A stretch of 64,000 bases of DNA, taken from assembly GCA_036250195.1 (NCBI GenBank), contig JAVHZZ010000009.1, positions 97,532,271 to 97,596,270 on the forward strand, written 5' to 3'. Numbering within the stretch: position 1 is the stretch's first letter; each line of letters starts with the position of its first letter. The stretch comes from Mixophyes australis. Lineage: Eukaryota > Chordata > Amphibia > Anura > Limnodynastidae. Shown piece by piece: positions 1 to 10,756 of the stretch. A model generated the notes under the pieces. The model was not told the origin of the DNA. It ran no database searches and saw only the letters and a list, made by a program, of their open reading frames with translations. The translations under genes and the position numbers were made by a program.

Positions 1-1604
1 CTTTTTACTCATTCCATGACTTAAAAACAAATCTTAACACTCCCAACACACACTATTTTCAGTACCTACATTTAAGAAATTTTCATTCTACCACTAAATT
101 AACTTTAGGTAACAGGCCGTTGACCTTTTTTGAATCGCTTTCCCTCCAGCGGTCCTCTACCAAAAGTCTCATATCTCTCAGGAGTAAATGTTCTCTGGGA
201 TAAACCATGTTACAATGCAAGGGGTGCAAATTAGTTTATTATTTTGCACATAAATTAAATACTGGCTGTTTTTTTTATCTAGCGCGCAAATACTTGATAG
301 CTTTATTTTTACTGAAATTTAAGTTGATCTAGGGCAAGTCCTATCCCAACTGTAAAATAAATCCCCACATTTTAAATTTACCCCCCCTCCAATGCAACAT
401 GGTTTTGCCCAGGTGTAAAGTTACTCCTTTTATATGCTTTGCTCTTACCCTAATTTCAACAAAAGCCTAGTGAATTCTTGCTTTTGCAAGGCGAGAAACA
501 AATGTACATTTAATATTATAATGTACATCAATCTCTTTGTCTGTTCCCAGTCTCGCAGAAGTTGATTAGTTCCATGCAAAGCTCAGAAGGAAGGATCTTA
601 GAAATCTATCTTCATGCTACGCTTACATAATGCTTATGCAGTGACTTTATTAACAGCATTAAATCAGAATGTTGAAGTCTTTAGTAAATATGACAGTGAA
701 TAAGAAAATACATTTTAGTTCACATCCCAGCTGTGTACATACACCAGATTATGAATCCAACAGAACATTATCATTGTAAATGTACATGTGACAGCTAATT
801 TTATGCAATTTGAGCAACTTTAGTTATGGAAAGAATCATGGGGAAAAAAATATCTTAAATGGTTCTAAAATGTTGCCTTGTTTCCCTATATAAAGGCTCA
901 TTGAGATTTGAACATACACCTGATTTTTTTTTTGCACATTTGTACTGTGCATACGCTCCAAAAATGAGTATGCATATGTCCTTATGGAGACTATTGCGCA
1001 TTGTTGACTTGCGTCTCCTTATGCATGGAGAGGAGGAACAGGGGCGGGCATGCATAGGCTGAGTGCAGTAAGGGTGTGTACACGTAATTGTGACACATTG
1101 AGATATGGATACATACGCAGATATGCTTTTTATGAGGCGTATCTCTTGCGGGTGCTGGAGGGCTGCACTAAATAGCCACTGCTGATTGGTTGATTGTGTA
1201 TTGTTTCCCAAGCTGGATGAATCAATATATTGGGATTACTGTTTCCCGCCCGAAGATGGCTCCCTTACCCTCAGGGAGAGCCATCTTGTGGTTGGCCTCC
1301 AGCGCCAGGCGACGCATCAGGTAATGGCCGGCAGCGGCATACTCAGTGCCTTGCTTTCCACATTATTTATTGGTTTTTCAGTCATATACATATGCTAAAT
1401 ATTTACACAATTGTATATTATTGAAACAGTGATCTGTTTTCTGTTACCATTTTAGAGATATATTACTAATTCATAAGAAGCTATCCAAAGTATCTGTTTT
1501 GTGCTATATTCATATTCTATTTGGTGACATTAAGGATTTTTATCTGTTTAACTAAACTTTGATGTTGATGGTATAAGACATAATAAACTCTTTTATTCCA
1601 TTTC
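1..1604. other. Unassigned AT-rich sequence
   Basis: I see no coding region or recognisable gene here. The stretch holds a MITE-like repeat near 165-450 and a short hairpin at 1253-1287 (aagatggct arms with a two-base bulge). The short open frames lack motifs and look random. Confidence 0.5.
165..450. repeat. Divergent copy of a palindromic MITE family
   Basis: The segment carries the words 'accatgttacaatgcaagg' and 'gtgcaaattagt' on the left and 'ccaatgcaacatggttttg' on the right. These match, in order, the two arms of the better-preserved MITE at 19727-19966 and the half copy at 52222-52360. The outer ends have decayed, so the boundaries are approximate and no target duplication is visible. 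Confidence 0.5.
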
Positions 1605-1964
1605 TTTTTTTTTTGTTTTTATTGTTTTTATTGTTGACTTTCTGAAGCAAAGCAATACAGAATAAAATATTGATGGACATAGTATTTATTTGACTATGTA
1701 TTAAGTATCATTATACAATCAATATCTATTATGAACTACAATAGATCATTTTGAATACACCATAAAACAATAAAGTGCTTAACACGTATATATCCATGCT
1801 TAATGTATATAACACATACAAGATCTATTCGAGCAATTTTGCTAGAAGATAAAGGTATATGTTTAATGTGCTCTATTACTGCTGTACACCCCCATTTACA
1901 ATAAAATGGGTGGGTCGTAAGCAACAATTCTCAATTCATACCATGCAGTTGACGAGAAACACTT

Positions 1965-4900
1965 GTAAATTTGTGATTTAATATTCAGCTGTAACGAGTC
2001 AATGTAGCTTTCCCACATTTCAAAGAATTTTTTAACTTTAGACATCCTAGCAAGTGAGGCTTCAAGTCAATTCATCTTGAAAATATAAAACAGCTTTTCT
2101 TTAAATACATTAAAGGGAGTAGTCCTAGGTTGTCACCATACCTGTGAATTGTTTTTATTGGCTGCTGTGCTGAGGGCCAGAAGAAGATGTCTACGTCCCC
2201 TAGTCACACATTGACTCTTAGGTAGGATGCCCAGGATGGCCCAATGAGGTGTAAAGGGGAGATCATTTACAAGTTTATCGATGGCGAAAGTTTTGACTTT
2301 AAGCCAGAAGGCTCTACCCAAGGGACAACTCCACATGCAATGGAATAAATCTGCATCCACTTCATGACAGCGGGAACAGCGTTGAAAAGATGTTGAGCCC
2401 ATCACGATACCGTGTTGAGGGGAAATATATGATGTATGATAAATATTTCAAAATAATTCAGTATACATGGTTGCTGGTATCAAACATCATAAAACATCTA
2501 GGTTCTTCAGAAGAATATCTATTGTTAGATCTGGGAATGAGCGTAACCATTGAGAAAGACCTGTTGTAACCTCGGAGTGGTCAATTCTGTCTCTAATGAA
2601 ATTGTAGTGAAGGGTGATAGCCTTACATTAAGGAGGATTACGAGGCAAAAGGGAAACCAAGGAGTTCTGCCAATCATCTGGTGAGAATTCTCTAACTGCA
2701 TTAGTGATATAATGGTGTACCTGGAAATATGCAAAGGGATAGGGACTAAGAACATTGAATTTCTCTACCGCCTAGGAATATGTAAGGGGTCGTTTATTTG
2801 GAATATGCAGCAAACCTATATTAGTAATACCACATTCTCTCCAAGCCACGAAATGGTAGGCCGATGAGCCATTTTGCAAATCAGGGTTAAGTGTGAGTGT
2901 TTGAAAAAGAGGGTTGTGAGAATTTAGATTTAATTTATGTCTCAAAATATTCCAAATTTTGTGTGCATTCCATAAGAGAGGATTATCTCTTATAGCTTGG
3001 GTAATGTCCCGGTCCTGCATATATAAGAAGGAGACCAAGTTGACGTTCTGAAGAAAGTTACTTTCTAACAAAGTATCTGTGTAAAATATTTGTACCGTGT
3101 AACCAATCTCTTAGGTGTCTAAGTAAGGCTGAGTGGTCATAGTATGTGATGTTTGGGAAAAGAATCCCACCATTAATTTTTGGTTGTTGCAGTTTATTCA
3201 AGCTGATCCTTGGTCTCTTATTATTTCAGACAAAAGAGCGGAAAAGTGAGTTATTCAATGTTGTATAACATTGAGTAAGGAGAAGAAGTAGGCATTGCAT
3301 AAAATGCATTAGTTTGGGCAATTACACCATTTTTATCACATTTGCCCTCCCTAGATAGGCGAGCCGGATGATATAAAGATGAAGGGTCTTTGCTGATTTG
3401 AACCCAAAGATACGTAAAACTTTTGTTATCCCATGTAAATGGGATATCTCTACCCCATGCTGGGCAATGAGTTCCCAGTCTAAGGTAGAGAGCAATAGAT
3501 TTTTCTACATTAATAGATAATCCTGATATAGATCCAAATTCATCTATTTTCTTTAATGTTAATTGTAGTGAAAAATCATGTTTGGCCAACTGCAATAAAA
3601 TATCATCAGCGAATGCTGTTTTTAACTTCACAGTGGTCGACCACAAATAATTTGTCTTGTATATTTGGATCAATTGGGCGTGATTAATAAAGATCTTCAT
3701 AATATTTACAAAATTGGTTGGCAATGGCATCAGATTTTATATGGATGTAGCTTGAAGAATGGTCTTTAATAGCTGTAATATAATTCTTCCTTTTCTATTG
3801 TCTGGTCATGTTAGCCAGGATCTTACCTGGTTTTCATCCCCAGCGGTAATATTTGTGGGTAGTGATTGTTAGAGGAGAAATGTTTTGAGTAATTGTCGAG
3901 ATTATTTATAGGTGCTAAAAGAGTCGCCACTCGGGTGATCAACATAAGTCCTAGAAGCAGTCCTAGAAGCAGAAGACATTGCTTCTTGAAGGCTGCAATA
4001 TTGAGCATGTGTGTCACATTTGAGTTTAGGAACATAATTTATGATGTGTCCATGCATTACTGCCTTCGACGCTTCCCAAAACAGGACCGGTTGTCCCAAT
4101 GTTCAATGTTGTCATCAACATAGTTCATCCATTTATCATTAAGAAAACTTTGAACGTTTTCAGAGGAGGCCAGATAAGATGGGAAAAGCCACAGGCGAGC
4201 AAAAGAGGACAAAGAGGCATGATAAATTGAAATATGAACCGGAACGTGGTGCGAAATCACTATGTCGCCTAGATGTGTAGAATGTATTTGCGTCACCAGA
4301 GCATCTGCTATTAATATATAATCAATTCTGGATAATGTTCTATGTACTGCAGAAAGGTGATTATTAGACCTATCTGTAGGGTTGAAGAGACGCCAAGGGT
4401 CTGATAGCTGGTGACAAGATTTTAACCTCTGAATGTGTTGCCATTGAGTTGAGTGTGAATGTGATACAGGTGGGGCCTTATCTATAATTGGGTCATCAAC
4501 TGTAAGTCCCCTCCCAATATATTATTTGGAGTGTCTCTTTGCATCAACATAAGTGAGAGGTCTTGAAAAATTTTTGCAATGCAATTATTAGGGGCATATA
4601 CATTGAATAGAGTGAATCTAGAGTTTTGAATGTAAATGTCCAGGAGAATGAAACGACCCTCCGGGTCTAAATGTTTATCCATAATTGTATATTACAGGTT
4701 ATGATTTAAGAGGATCGTCACTGCCTTTGACTTTGTTATATAAGGGGCAGAAACACATTCGACTATCAAATTAGCTTTAAGAGTGGAGTCGTCCCCGGCC
4801 CTCCAATGTGTCTCCTGTAGAAACACAATGTCAGAGTGTGTCTCTTTTAAGAATGAGGCAACCCTTTTACGTTTAAGTAGTGAGTTTAAACCTCCAATGT

Positions 4901-4973
4901 TCCAGGACATTAATTTAAAGAATAGGTTGTGGCCTAATTGTGTGGGGGTATGTGTATAAGAAGTAGAGATCAC
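1965..4973 (-). pseudogene. L1 ORF2 remnant: endonuclease-reverse transcriptase
   Basis: This is the degraded ORF2 polyprotein that would nick DNA and reverse-transcribe the element. The endonuclease starts near 4925 with SWNIGGLNSLL followed by FLQETHW; the GGDFN-type box is changed to GGDLQ (about 4500), and SRIDYILI and an SHHVPV box (normally an SDH box) follow near 4330 and 4240. The reverse transcriptase is recognised by AFADDILLQL (about 3610) followed by GLSINVEKS. A CSRCHEVDADLFHCMW finger lies at about 2370-2330, and a KVKKFFEMWESYIDSLQLN-like tail near 2035-1980. At least five frame breaks are needed to connect these parts. The length of about 3 kb fits the lower end of L1 ORF2. 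It cannot encode a working enzyme. Confidence 0.8.
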
Positions 4974-5199
4974 CCTACCTATTCAGTGGGCTTGTTTTTA
5001 AGACAGGTACATTTCTGAAATTGAATGACCCCCTCATGTTGTGCATCCACTTATCAAGTGGTGCACAAGACAAGAGAATTAACAAAAAAACAAGAACAAT
5101 AACTGCATAGAGTTACACCCTAAAGAGGGTGCGGGGGAGTCAGTAACAGAATATATGAATAGATGCTTTCACCAGAAGCGAAGTATTAGAATTTAAGTG

Positions 5200-5990
5200 A
5201 CAAATTGCATATTAATTAAAGATCATCGTGATGATTGGGTGATTGTGGAGGAGAACGAGCCTGAAGAAAATGAGCTTTGGCTTTGTTCGGGTCTGTAAAG
5301 AATAGTGTACGTCCATTGTCATCAACACAAAGTTTTGCTGGATACAAGAGGGCGAATCGCTGATTATTGTCAAGCAGGTGCCGACATACTGTCGAAAATT
5401 ATTTTCTTTTTTTGCCCACGGAGGTGGAGAAATCTTGGAATATCATGATGCGTCTATCATCAATTGACAGTTGTGGTTGTTTTCTCTATGCCTTTAGTAT
5501 CTTCTCCTTGGCCCTGAACTCCAGGAAACCTAGCGAAAGCTGGACGAGAGCAAGAATCATCTTGGCGTTAGGGGCCCAGCCTGTGTGGTCTTTCAATTTG
5601 GATTGGTTCTGTATTGACGTTAATGTCTAGAGCCCTAGGCAATGTAAGATTCAAGTATTGTGCCAAGTGTTGGCCTTTAATCGACTCGGTATCCCTATGA
5701 ATCTCAGATTGTTCCTTCTGTTTCTATTCTCCCAAGTTTTCCATCTTTTCAGTAAACAATTGGAGAACCCTGGTGGGGGAATCCATTGTTGCTTGACGTG
5801 GATGTGCCGAGTCCTCAACATCGCTGTTGCGCTGTTCCAAACTGGCAACTGGCGAAACTTTTATTGTATATTTTTTATATGACTTGCCTCCCACAGCCCG
5901 TCCAACTTACTTGTCACCAGGTACAGGCCTGGAGTTAGCAAGCCTGGTCACCTGTGCCTGTGCAGATCGCTCTGGAGCCATGGCTCAGTC
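5200..5990 (-). pseudogene. L1 ORF1 remnant (transposase_22-like)
   Basis: A minus-strand piece near 5740-5660 reads ENRNRRNNLRFIGIPSRLK, which matches the conserved junction between coiled coil and RNA-binding domain in L1 ORF1 proteins. It lies directly upstream of the endonuclease of ORF2, where ORF1 belongs. The frame is interrupted by several stops. A possible N-terminal part (beginning MAPERSAQAQ) starts near 5980. ORF1 proteins bind the element RNA as a chaperone; this copy is dead. Confidence 0.65.
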
Positions 5991-6469
5991 TGGCAGCCAG
6001 AAACTGGTCCCTGTCCCCCCACCAGAGCAGGTGCTGCCCCAAATGTCCCTGCACTAATTATGTCTTGCTGCCCAGAGGGGGTGAAGGGGGAGATAACAGT
6101 GCCACATGAGAGGTACCCGCAACATTAAGCCCCCTGTTGCCAACAATTCACCATGCCACGCCTGTACGCTGACTGGAGCAACACATTTGGGAGCCCCTAG
6201 AGATAGGGATGCTTGTTTTTTTCAATCTACACATCTGTCCCACCATCTTGCAACTAGTAAGACAATGATGGACTATGGGTGTTTGCGCTGTGACCCCCCT
6301 AATCCCTGGAATTGGCACATTTACCCCAATTAACCCATTGCCCACCATTCCCTTTCCAGGTTTTTCAAGAAGGGTCCAACAGGTCTGCCTTCTCCCAAGT
6401 GATCCCCACACAGATAACGGAGCTGTCAGCAGCCCCCCCATCCCCCACTCATCCCAATGGCAAGAGAAA

Positions 6470-6791
6470 TGGAATAGGGAAGGAAGCGTATAAATCATTT
6501 TCAAACTGGCTGGCTGGTTCTTCCGTGTTCATGTCAGCATACATCGAGACCAGGCCACCAGAACATACTGACGTAGGGCAATACCTGTATTTAGTGAACG
6601 ACATGTTCATTAATGATGATACCATGGTATGTCATACTTATGTTGAATGTTTTCGTCGTAAAATGGAGCTGATGCATCCTAGCAGCTGCTCCTCGGATGT
6701 TAGTTGGCAAAACAGATTTTTCAGGATGGGGATTTTTGTCGAAAACTGCAGCGGGTCACAACTGGCTTACAAGACCCCATGCCGCTCTTAA
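6470..6791 (+). pseudogene. Capsid-like (ORF1) fragment of the DIRS-type element
   Basis: The frame contains FSNWLAGSSVFMSAYIET, then GQYLYLVNDMF, CFRRKMEL and a SWQNRFFRMGIF end. The spacing (an NWL/A-type helix, an aromatic helix, then FRRKM and a W-rich end) resembles the gag-like ORF1 of amphibian and fish DIRS/Ngaro elements, which would bind the element RNA. The upstream sequence from 6312 is open but low-complexity, and no start is obvious. The call rests on general pattern and on the neighbouring RNase H and recombinase pieces. An unrelated origin cannot be excluded. Confidence 0.4.
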
Positions 6792-6879
6792 GTTCTCCTA
6801 GGAAATCAGAACTGATCTTCTGGCGTGGTTGTGTTTTCTTAAGGACTTAAGAAGGTTAAGTATTAAGCCCAGTCTGCCT

Positions 6880-7017
6880 ATTTTCAGCCTGTAGCAGGAC
6901 ATAGGGATGCCTTGGGGTCCCAAGATTTTGGGGCCTACCTGGATGGGGATTGGTACACCGTACCAATGCCCGACTCCTGGCGTCAATGCGGCTTGGTGTC
7001 CAACCTACTGATGGAAG
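6880..7017 (+). pseudogene. RNase H fragment of a DIRS-type polymerase
   Basis: Translation gives RDALGSQDFGAYLDGDWYT, then DSWRQCGLVSNLLME. This corresponds to the start of the RNase H domain that follows the reverse transcriptase in DIRS-type polymerases (Asp at the first catalytic position, a GAY strand, a W, and the NLL segment before the next catalytic residue). The match stops abruptly at about 7017, where the minus-strand gypsy remnant begins. The rest of the domain is absent from the window. Confidence 0.6.
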
Positions 7018-7129
7018 ACACATTCATAGAGGTCTTATGGACAAGAGCAGGAGCTGACGCACAGGCTGGGACGGCAAGCTGAGTACAGTTGACGGGAAGC
7101 CTGGATTGGGCACAGCACTCCCACTGGAT

Positions 7130-7345
7130 AGCACTGTGAGATGCCTCAGAGCAGACAGCACTGTGAGATGCCTCAGAGCAGACAGCACTGTGAGATGCCT
7201 CAGAGCAGACAGCACTGTGAGATGCCTCAGAGCAGACAGCACTGTGAGATGCCTCAGAGCAGACAGCACTGTGAGATGCCTCAGAGCAGACAGCACTGTG
7301 AGATGCCTCAGAGCAGACAGCACTGTGAGATGCCTCAGAGCAGAC
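7130..7345. repeat. 27-bp minisatellite, 8 copies
   Basis: The unit agcactgtgagatgcctcag plus agcagac is repeated eight times without visible change (216 bp). It lies in the 3' part of the gag open frame and keeps all frames open on both strands, which creates several spurious overlapping open frames. Confidence 0.95.
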
Positions 7346-7355
7346 AGCACCAAGT

Positions 7356-7436
7356 GGTAACTCGGGCTGAACCGCATGGACAGGCAACTCGGGCTGAACC
7401 GCATGGACAGGCAACTCGGGCTGGACCGCATGGCAG
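7356..7436. repeat. 27-bp minisatellite, 3 copies
   Basis: Three near-identical copies of a unit beginning caactcgggctgaaccgc lie between the two larger arrays, inside the same gag frame. Confidence 0.85.
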
Positions 7437-7469
7437 ACTGTAAGGGCAGCGCCCCCTCTGATGCTGAAG

Positions 7470-7860
7470 ACTCGGGAGTAGAGGCAGCGGCTGAAGACTC
7501 GAGAGTAGAGGCAGCGGCTGAAGACTCGGGAGTAGAGGCAGCGGCTGAAGACTCGGGAGTAAAGGCAGCGGCTGAAGACTCGGGAGTAAAGGCAGCGGCT
7601 GAAGACTCGGGAGTAGAGGCAGCGGCTGAAGACTCGGGAGTAGAGGCAGCGGCTGAAGACTCGGGAGTAGAGGCAGCGGCTGAAGACTCGGGAGCAGAGG
7701 CAGCGGCTGAAGACTCGGGAGTAGAGGCAGCAGACTCAGGACCGGACACAGCGGACTCAGGACCGGACACAGCGGACTCAGGACCGGACACAGCGGACTC
7801 AGGACCGGACACAGCGGACTCAGGACCGGACACAGTGGCAGGAGACTCAGGACCGGACAC
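7470..7860. repeat. 27-bp and 21-bp minisatellites in gag
   Basis: From about 7470 to 7735 a 27-bp unit (aggcagcggctgaagactcg core) recurs about ten times with few substitutions. It passes into about five copies of a 21-bp unit (gactcaggaccggacacagc plus g) to about 7840 and one longer variant. Read on the minus strand these encode SSAAASTPE-like and SAVSGPE-like repeats. Confidence 0.9.
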
Positions 7861-8647
7861 AGCTGCAGGAGACTCAAAGCTGGAGGCAGATGATGTGACC
7901 TCAGAGCTAGAGGCAGAGGCTGGCACCTCGGCACAGGAGACAGAGGCTGGCACCTCGGCACAGGCGGCTGGAGCTGGCAGATTGGGTCTCTTCCCAGAGA
8001 ACAGAAATGATGGAGTATAAATAATTTTGGAATGCGGAGAGGAAATAACAGGAGATAGTTCAGTAAGCTGACGTGGTCTAAGGACAGGACAGTCCTGCAA
8101 GAAATGTGCATTGCTGGCACAGTAGAGACACAACTTGTATGTTATCCTGCGCCGCCGTTCCTCTTCGGTCAGATGGGGGCGTGGACCACCTGTGTACTGG
8201 GAATTTGTTACCCCATAGTTCATAGAAAACAGCAAATTTGTAGAAGTATTTTTAAGAGGTGCTGTTTGCACAGGTTCATCAGCAGAGAAGGTGGATTTAG
8301 ACTAATCAGCAGCTTCTGAATTAGGAGAGACAGAATCTGACAGTCTCCTGAGCGGGTCCAAAAGCAAAGTGGAAAATTTAGCCAGCTGGGAACGTAGCAA
8401 TATAATGTCCATCTGTAAAGTTTGTAGCAGTGGCAATTCCAAGACTGGTGAAACAGACATGTTGCAAACACAAATGAAAACTTCATTGCAGAAAAAGGTC
8501 CCAGAATAAAACAAAACTTTCACCTGACTCCAAAGCTGTTTTGTGGGCTGGTTATACTGTCCCGGTTCAAATACAAAAATACTAGGAATCCCAGGACTAA
8601 GCAGAGGGCGTGCAATCAGCAGGCCTAAATAGTTTGGCAGTTCATCA

Positions 8648-9384
8648 TGTTATGATTCCTAGTAACCTCAGCAAGCAGCCACGGAAGGATAATACAAATG
8701 TCTTTATTCCAGCAAAATATATAAACAGGGATTCAGTTCCAGGAACATGCAGATTTTCATAAACAGGTATAATGAACAGGTATGGCAGGAAGGTACACAG
8801 AAATGAATGGTTCCAGGAACATGCAGGTTTTCATAAACAGGTATAATGAACAGGTATGGCAGGAAGGTACACAGAAATGAATGGTTCCAGGAACATGCAG
8901 GTTTTCATAAACAGGTATAAGTTTTTACCCCAGTCCAGAAGGCACAAGGCTGTCCAGGAAAGTAGATAGAGTCCAGGGATATTGTGAAATAGCATACAGC
9001 GGTGGTGAAGTCCAGACAAAAAGGTCAGGGCTGGCGGCAAACAACAAATCCAGGAAACAGGCAGAGATCGAGGTCATAGGCAATACAGCAGAGTCCAGTA
9101 CACGGTCCAAGGTCATACACAGCAGGATCAATCCAAAGGCAGAGAAGGGGAACTGAGCAGGAACAAACGGGAACACAAGCAGCAGCCAGGTATGCAATGA
9201 TGAACTGCTCAGAGCACAGCTTGAGGCAGGTACTTAAAGCAGTGCCACAGGTGCAGTTCCAATTAGGTCTCAGGTAAGGAGATTAACTCCTTCAGGCATG
9301 CAGAAGAGTCTAGGACAGAACAGCAGCACCTCTGGTGGAATAAGGTACTGCTGCTAGGTACAAATAACAGGCAGAGTTGTAACA
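8648..9384 (-). mobile_element. LTR of the gypsy-like element
   Basis: On the minus strand the segment starts TGTTACAACTC (9384) and ends GGAATCATAACA (8648), giving TG...CA ends inside a TGTTA/TAACA inverted repeat. Its length of 737 bp is ordinary for an LTR. The gag start lies about 190 bp downstream, the right distance for primer-binding site and leader. A 74-bp tandem repeat (8741-8925) sits inside. Confidence 0.65.
8741..8925. repeat. 74-bp tandem repeat in the LTR, about 2.5 copies
   Basis: Units begin aggaacatgcag at 8741, 8815 and 8889, a period of 74 bp; copies differ by one or two bases. The third copy breaks off after aaacaggtataa. Confidence 0.9.
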
Positions 9385-9510
9385 AGCTTTGGAGTTCATA
9401 GCTTTAGATCCAGCTCTCAATGGCACCCCATCCTTTCGGATTGGGCTGGCTACGATGCTGCCTTGGCTAGCTCTTCCATTGCTGCTATTAAATACCTGGG
9501 CAGAAAAATA
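9385..9510 (+). pseudogene. Tyrosine recombinase C-terminal fragment
   Basis: The frame reads FGVHSFRSSSQWH and, after a patch of poorer match, SSSIAAIKYLGRKIY. The HSFR box followed about 25 residues later by an I..LGR segment is the H-x-x-R box and following helix of tyrosine recombinases used by DIRS/Ngaro elements to integrate a circular cDNA. A stop follows the LGRKIY segment and the catalytic Tyr region is not recognisable. The fragment resumes exactly at the edge of the gypsy LTR. Confidence 0.6.
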
Positions 9511-9739
9511 TATTAGGCTGAATAAATGATCTGCCAATTTAACCCTCTCTGTAACTCATGAGGTTTTATTGGTTTTTTTTATCCTCATATGGGTTACCTT
9601 TCACCCCTCCAGGTGTCCCCCCTTCTTACAGATTCAGCATAGCCCAGGGACTGCCCACAGTTATGTATGTTGATGACTTTGCCCTACGTGTAAGCTGACC
9701 TTCAGTGATCTTTTTCACAGGTGTATCGAGGCAGAAGAT

Positions 9740-9976
9740 ACAGATATTGTTGTGAGCCTGGGCACCCAGGCACAAGATGGCCTTGACTTGGTCATCCATC
9801 TCCTGCCCCATGGAGGTACTCTAGCTGGACAGATGGGGTCTCTGCTGGCTGGCCTTTATTCCCTTGTTATTTCCCTGTTGACCCGGGAGATAGAAACAAG
9901 GGGGTCTCCAGACATCCTGGTCATACACCTGAGAGCCAATGATTTGGGAGGGGAATCTTGTTAGATCTCATTATTA
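9740..9976 (+). pseudogene. SGNH-hydrolase-like domain of the DIRS-type element (first part)
   Basis: The frame carries GLYSLVISLLTREIETRGSP and DILVIHLRANDLGG. The second matches the H-x-GGND block of SGNH-fold domains that some DIRS/Ngaro elements carry downstream of the recombinase (here GGND is altered to RAND). A pyrimidine-rich tract ending ttcacag lies at 9709-9720, as in a 3' splice site. The sequence is interrupted at 9976 by the fold-back insertion; the continuation (LDLIISIWEDF) lies at 10714-10756. Confidence 0.6.
9961..9976. repeat. Left 16-bp target-site duplication
   Basis: ttagatctcattatta occurs here and again at 10714-10729, flanking the fold-back insertion exactly. Confidence 0.9.
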
Positions 9977-10713
9977 AGTAACAAAAGGAAGAGAAAAGAG
10001 AAATGGACTACCAGAGCACTCCTTATCTAGTCTAAATGATACACTATGTTTGTAATATTACAGGATAATACCTGTGAATAAAGTGGAAATAACTCACATT
10101 ATAGGTTCATGCCTATACTGATAACTGCATAATGGAATATAAGCAGATGAACCAATCAAAAAATTCCTGTTTATATAGGGCAAATGCCTTCATTGATAGA
10201 ATATCTTAAAAACATATCTCTATTAAAGTAGAAATATCCTCACAATAAAAAGTGAAATAAAAGAGAAAAAAAAAAAATGTGTACACATTTTTTTTTTCTC
10301 TTTTATTTCATTTTTTTTTTCTCTTTTATTTCACTTTTTATTGTGAGGATATTTCTACTTTAATAGAGATATGTTTTTAAGATATTCTATCAATAAAGGC
10401 ATTTGCCCTATATAAACAGGAATTCTTTGATTGGTTCATCTGCTTGTATTCCATTATGCAGTTATCAGTATAGGCATGAACCTATAATGTGAGTTATTTC
10501 CACTTTATTCACAGGTATTATCCTGTAATATTACAAACATAGTGTATCATTTAGACTGGATAAGGAGTGCTCTGGTAGTCCATTTCTCTTTTCTCTTCCT
10601 TTGGTTACTTGATGTCTAATAAATGGAAAGAGCACCCCCTCATCACAATAATAATTATAATATTCAGATGAGGTATATCCCGACTCTGTGCGGGTTACTT
10701 CCCCTTTTTTTCT
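9977..10713. mobile_element. Fold-back retroelement insertion (Penelope-like?)
   Basis: The 737-bp insertion is flanked by a perfect 16-bp direct repeat. About 9976-10283 and 10284-10610 are inverted complementary arms of about 300 bp with very few mismatches, centred on tgtgtacaca inside A/T runs. A unique 103-bp tail (10611-10713) follows the right arm. The long target duplication argues for target-primed reverse transcription rather than a DNA transposon. Inverted arms plus a 3' tail are known from Penelope-like elements and from twin-primed LINE insertions. I favour the former only because the insertion at 27951 has the same architecture. Confidence 0.6.
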
Positions 10714-10756
10714 TTAGATCTCATTATTAGCATTTGGGAGGATTTTAGGATGGTGG
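10714..10756 (+). pseudogene. SGNH-like domain, second part
   Basis: Reading TTA GAT CTC ATT ATT from 10714 gives LDLIISIWEDFRMVE and a stop. This is the natural continuation of the ND-containing block at 9940-9976, and the same 16 bases (the target duplication) precede the insertion at 9961. After the stop the similarity ends. Confidence 0.5.

Larger units (their letters stand above)
1605..5990 (-). mobile_element. Decayed L1-type LINE (ORF1 + ORF2)
   Basis: On the minus strand the pieces occur in the order of a non-LTR retrotransposon: ORF1-like region (about 5990-5200), apurinic-type endonuclease (4973-4250), reverse transcriptase (FADD box near 3610), post-RT region with a Cys-rich finger (2405-2270), C-terminal tail (to about 1965) and a T-rich run at 1605-1640 that would be the poly(A) tail. 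All reading frames are broken by stops and shifts, so this is an old fossil. The 5' limit is uncertain; GC-rich sequence up to about 6100 could be its 5' UTR. No target duplication was identified. Confidence 0.8.
7024..8460 (-). pseudogene. Gypsy-type Gag remnant with zinc knuckle and expanded repeat tail
   Basis: The likely start is the Met at 8460 (MSVSPVLEL). The N-terminal part is followed by a leucine-rich helix, then a stop at about 8302. Beyond it a 415-codon open frame runs to 7024. It begins with a TEEERRRR basic stretch and a perfect CX2CX4HX4C knuckle (CLYCASNAHFLQDC, near 8135-8095), the nucleic-acid-binding motif of Gag. The capsid core usually found between the two parts is missing. 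After the knuckle the protein is nearly all tandem repeats: 7-residue SAVSGPE units, 9-residue SSAAASTPE units and, at the end, 9-residue units of HLTVLSALR type. All units are multiples of three bases, so the frame survives. Confidence 0.6.
7018..9384 (-). mobile_element. Truncated Ty3/gypsy-like LTR retrotransposon (5' LTR + gag)
   Basis: A minus-strand unit consists of an LTR (8648-9384, TGTTA...TAACA ends) followed downstream by a short non-coding gap and a gag remnant with a CCHC zinc knuckle. Protease, polymerase and 3' LTR are missing, so the left side is truncated or deleted. Tyrosine-recombinase sequence resumes exactly at 9385, which supports 9384 as the true right end. Confidence 0.65.

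Noticed and set aside
7106..8020. Long plus-strand open frames over the minisatellites (for example 7376-8020)
   Set aside because: Repeat units that are multiples of three keep frames open on both strands. Only the minus-strand frame has a real motif (zinc knuckle).
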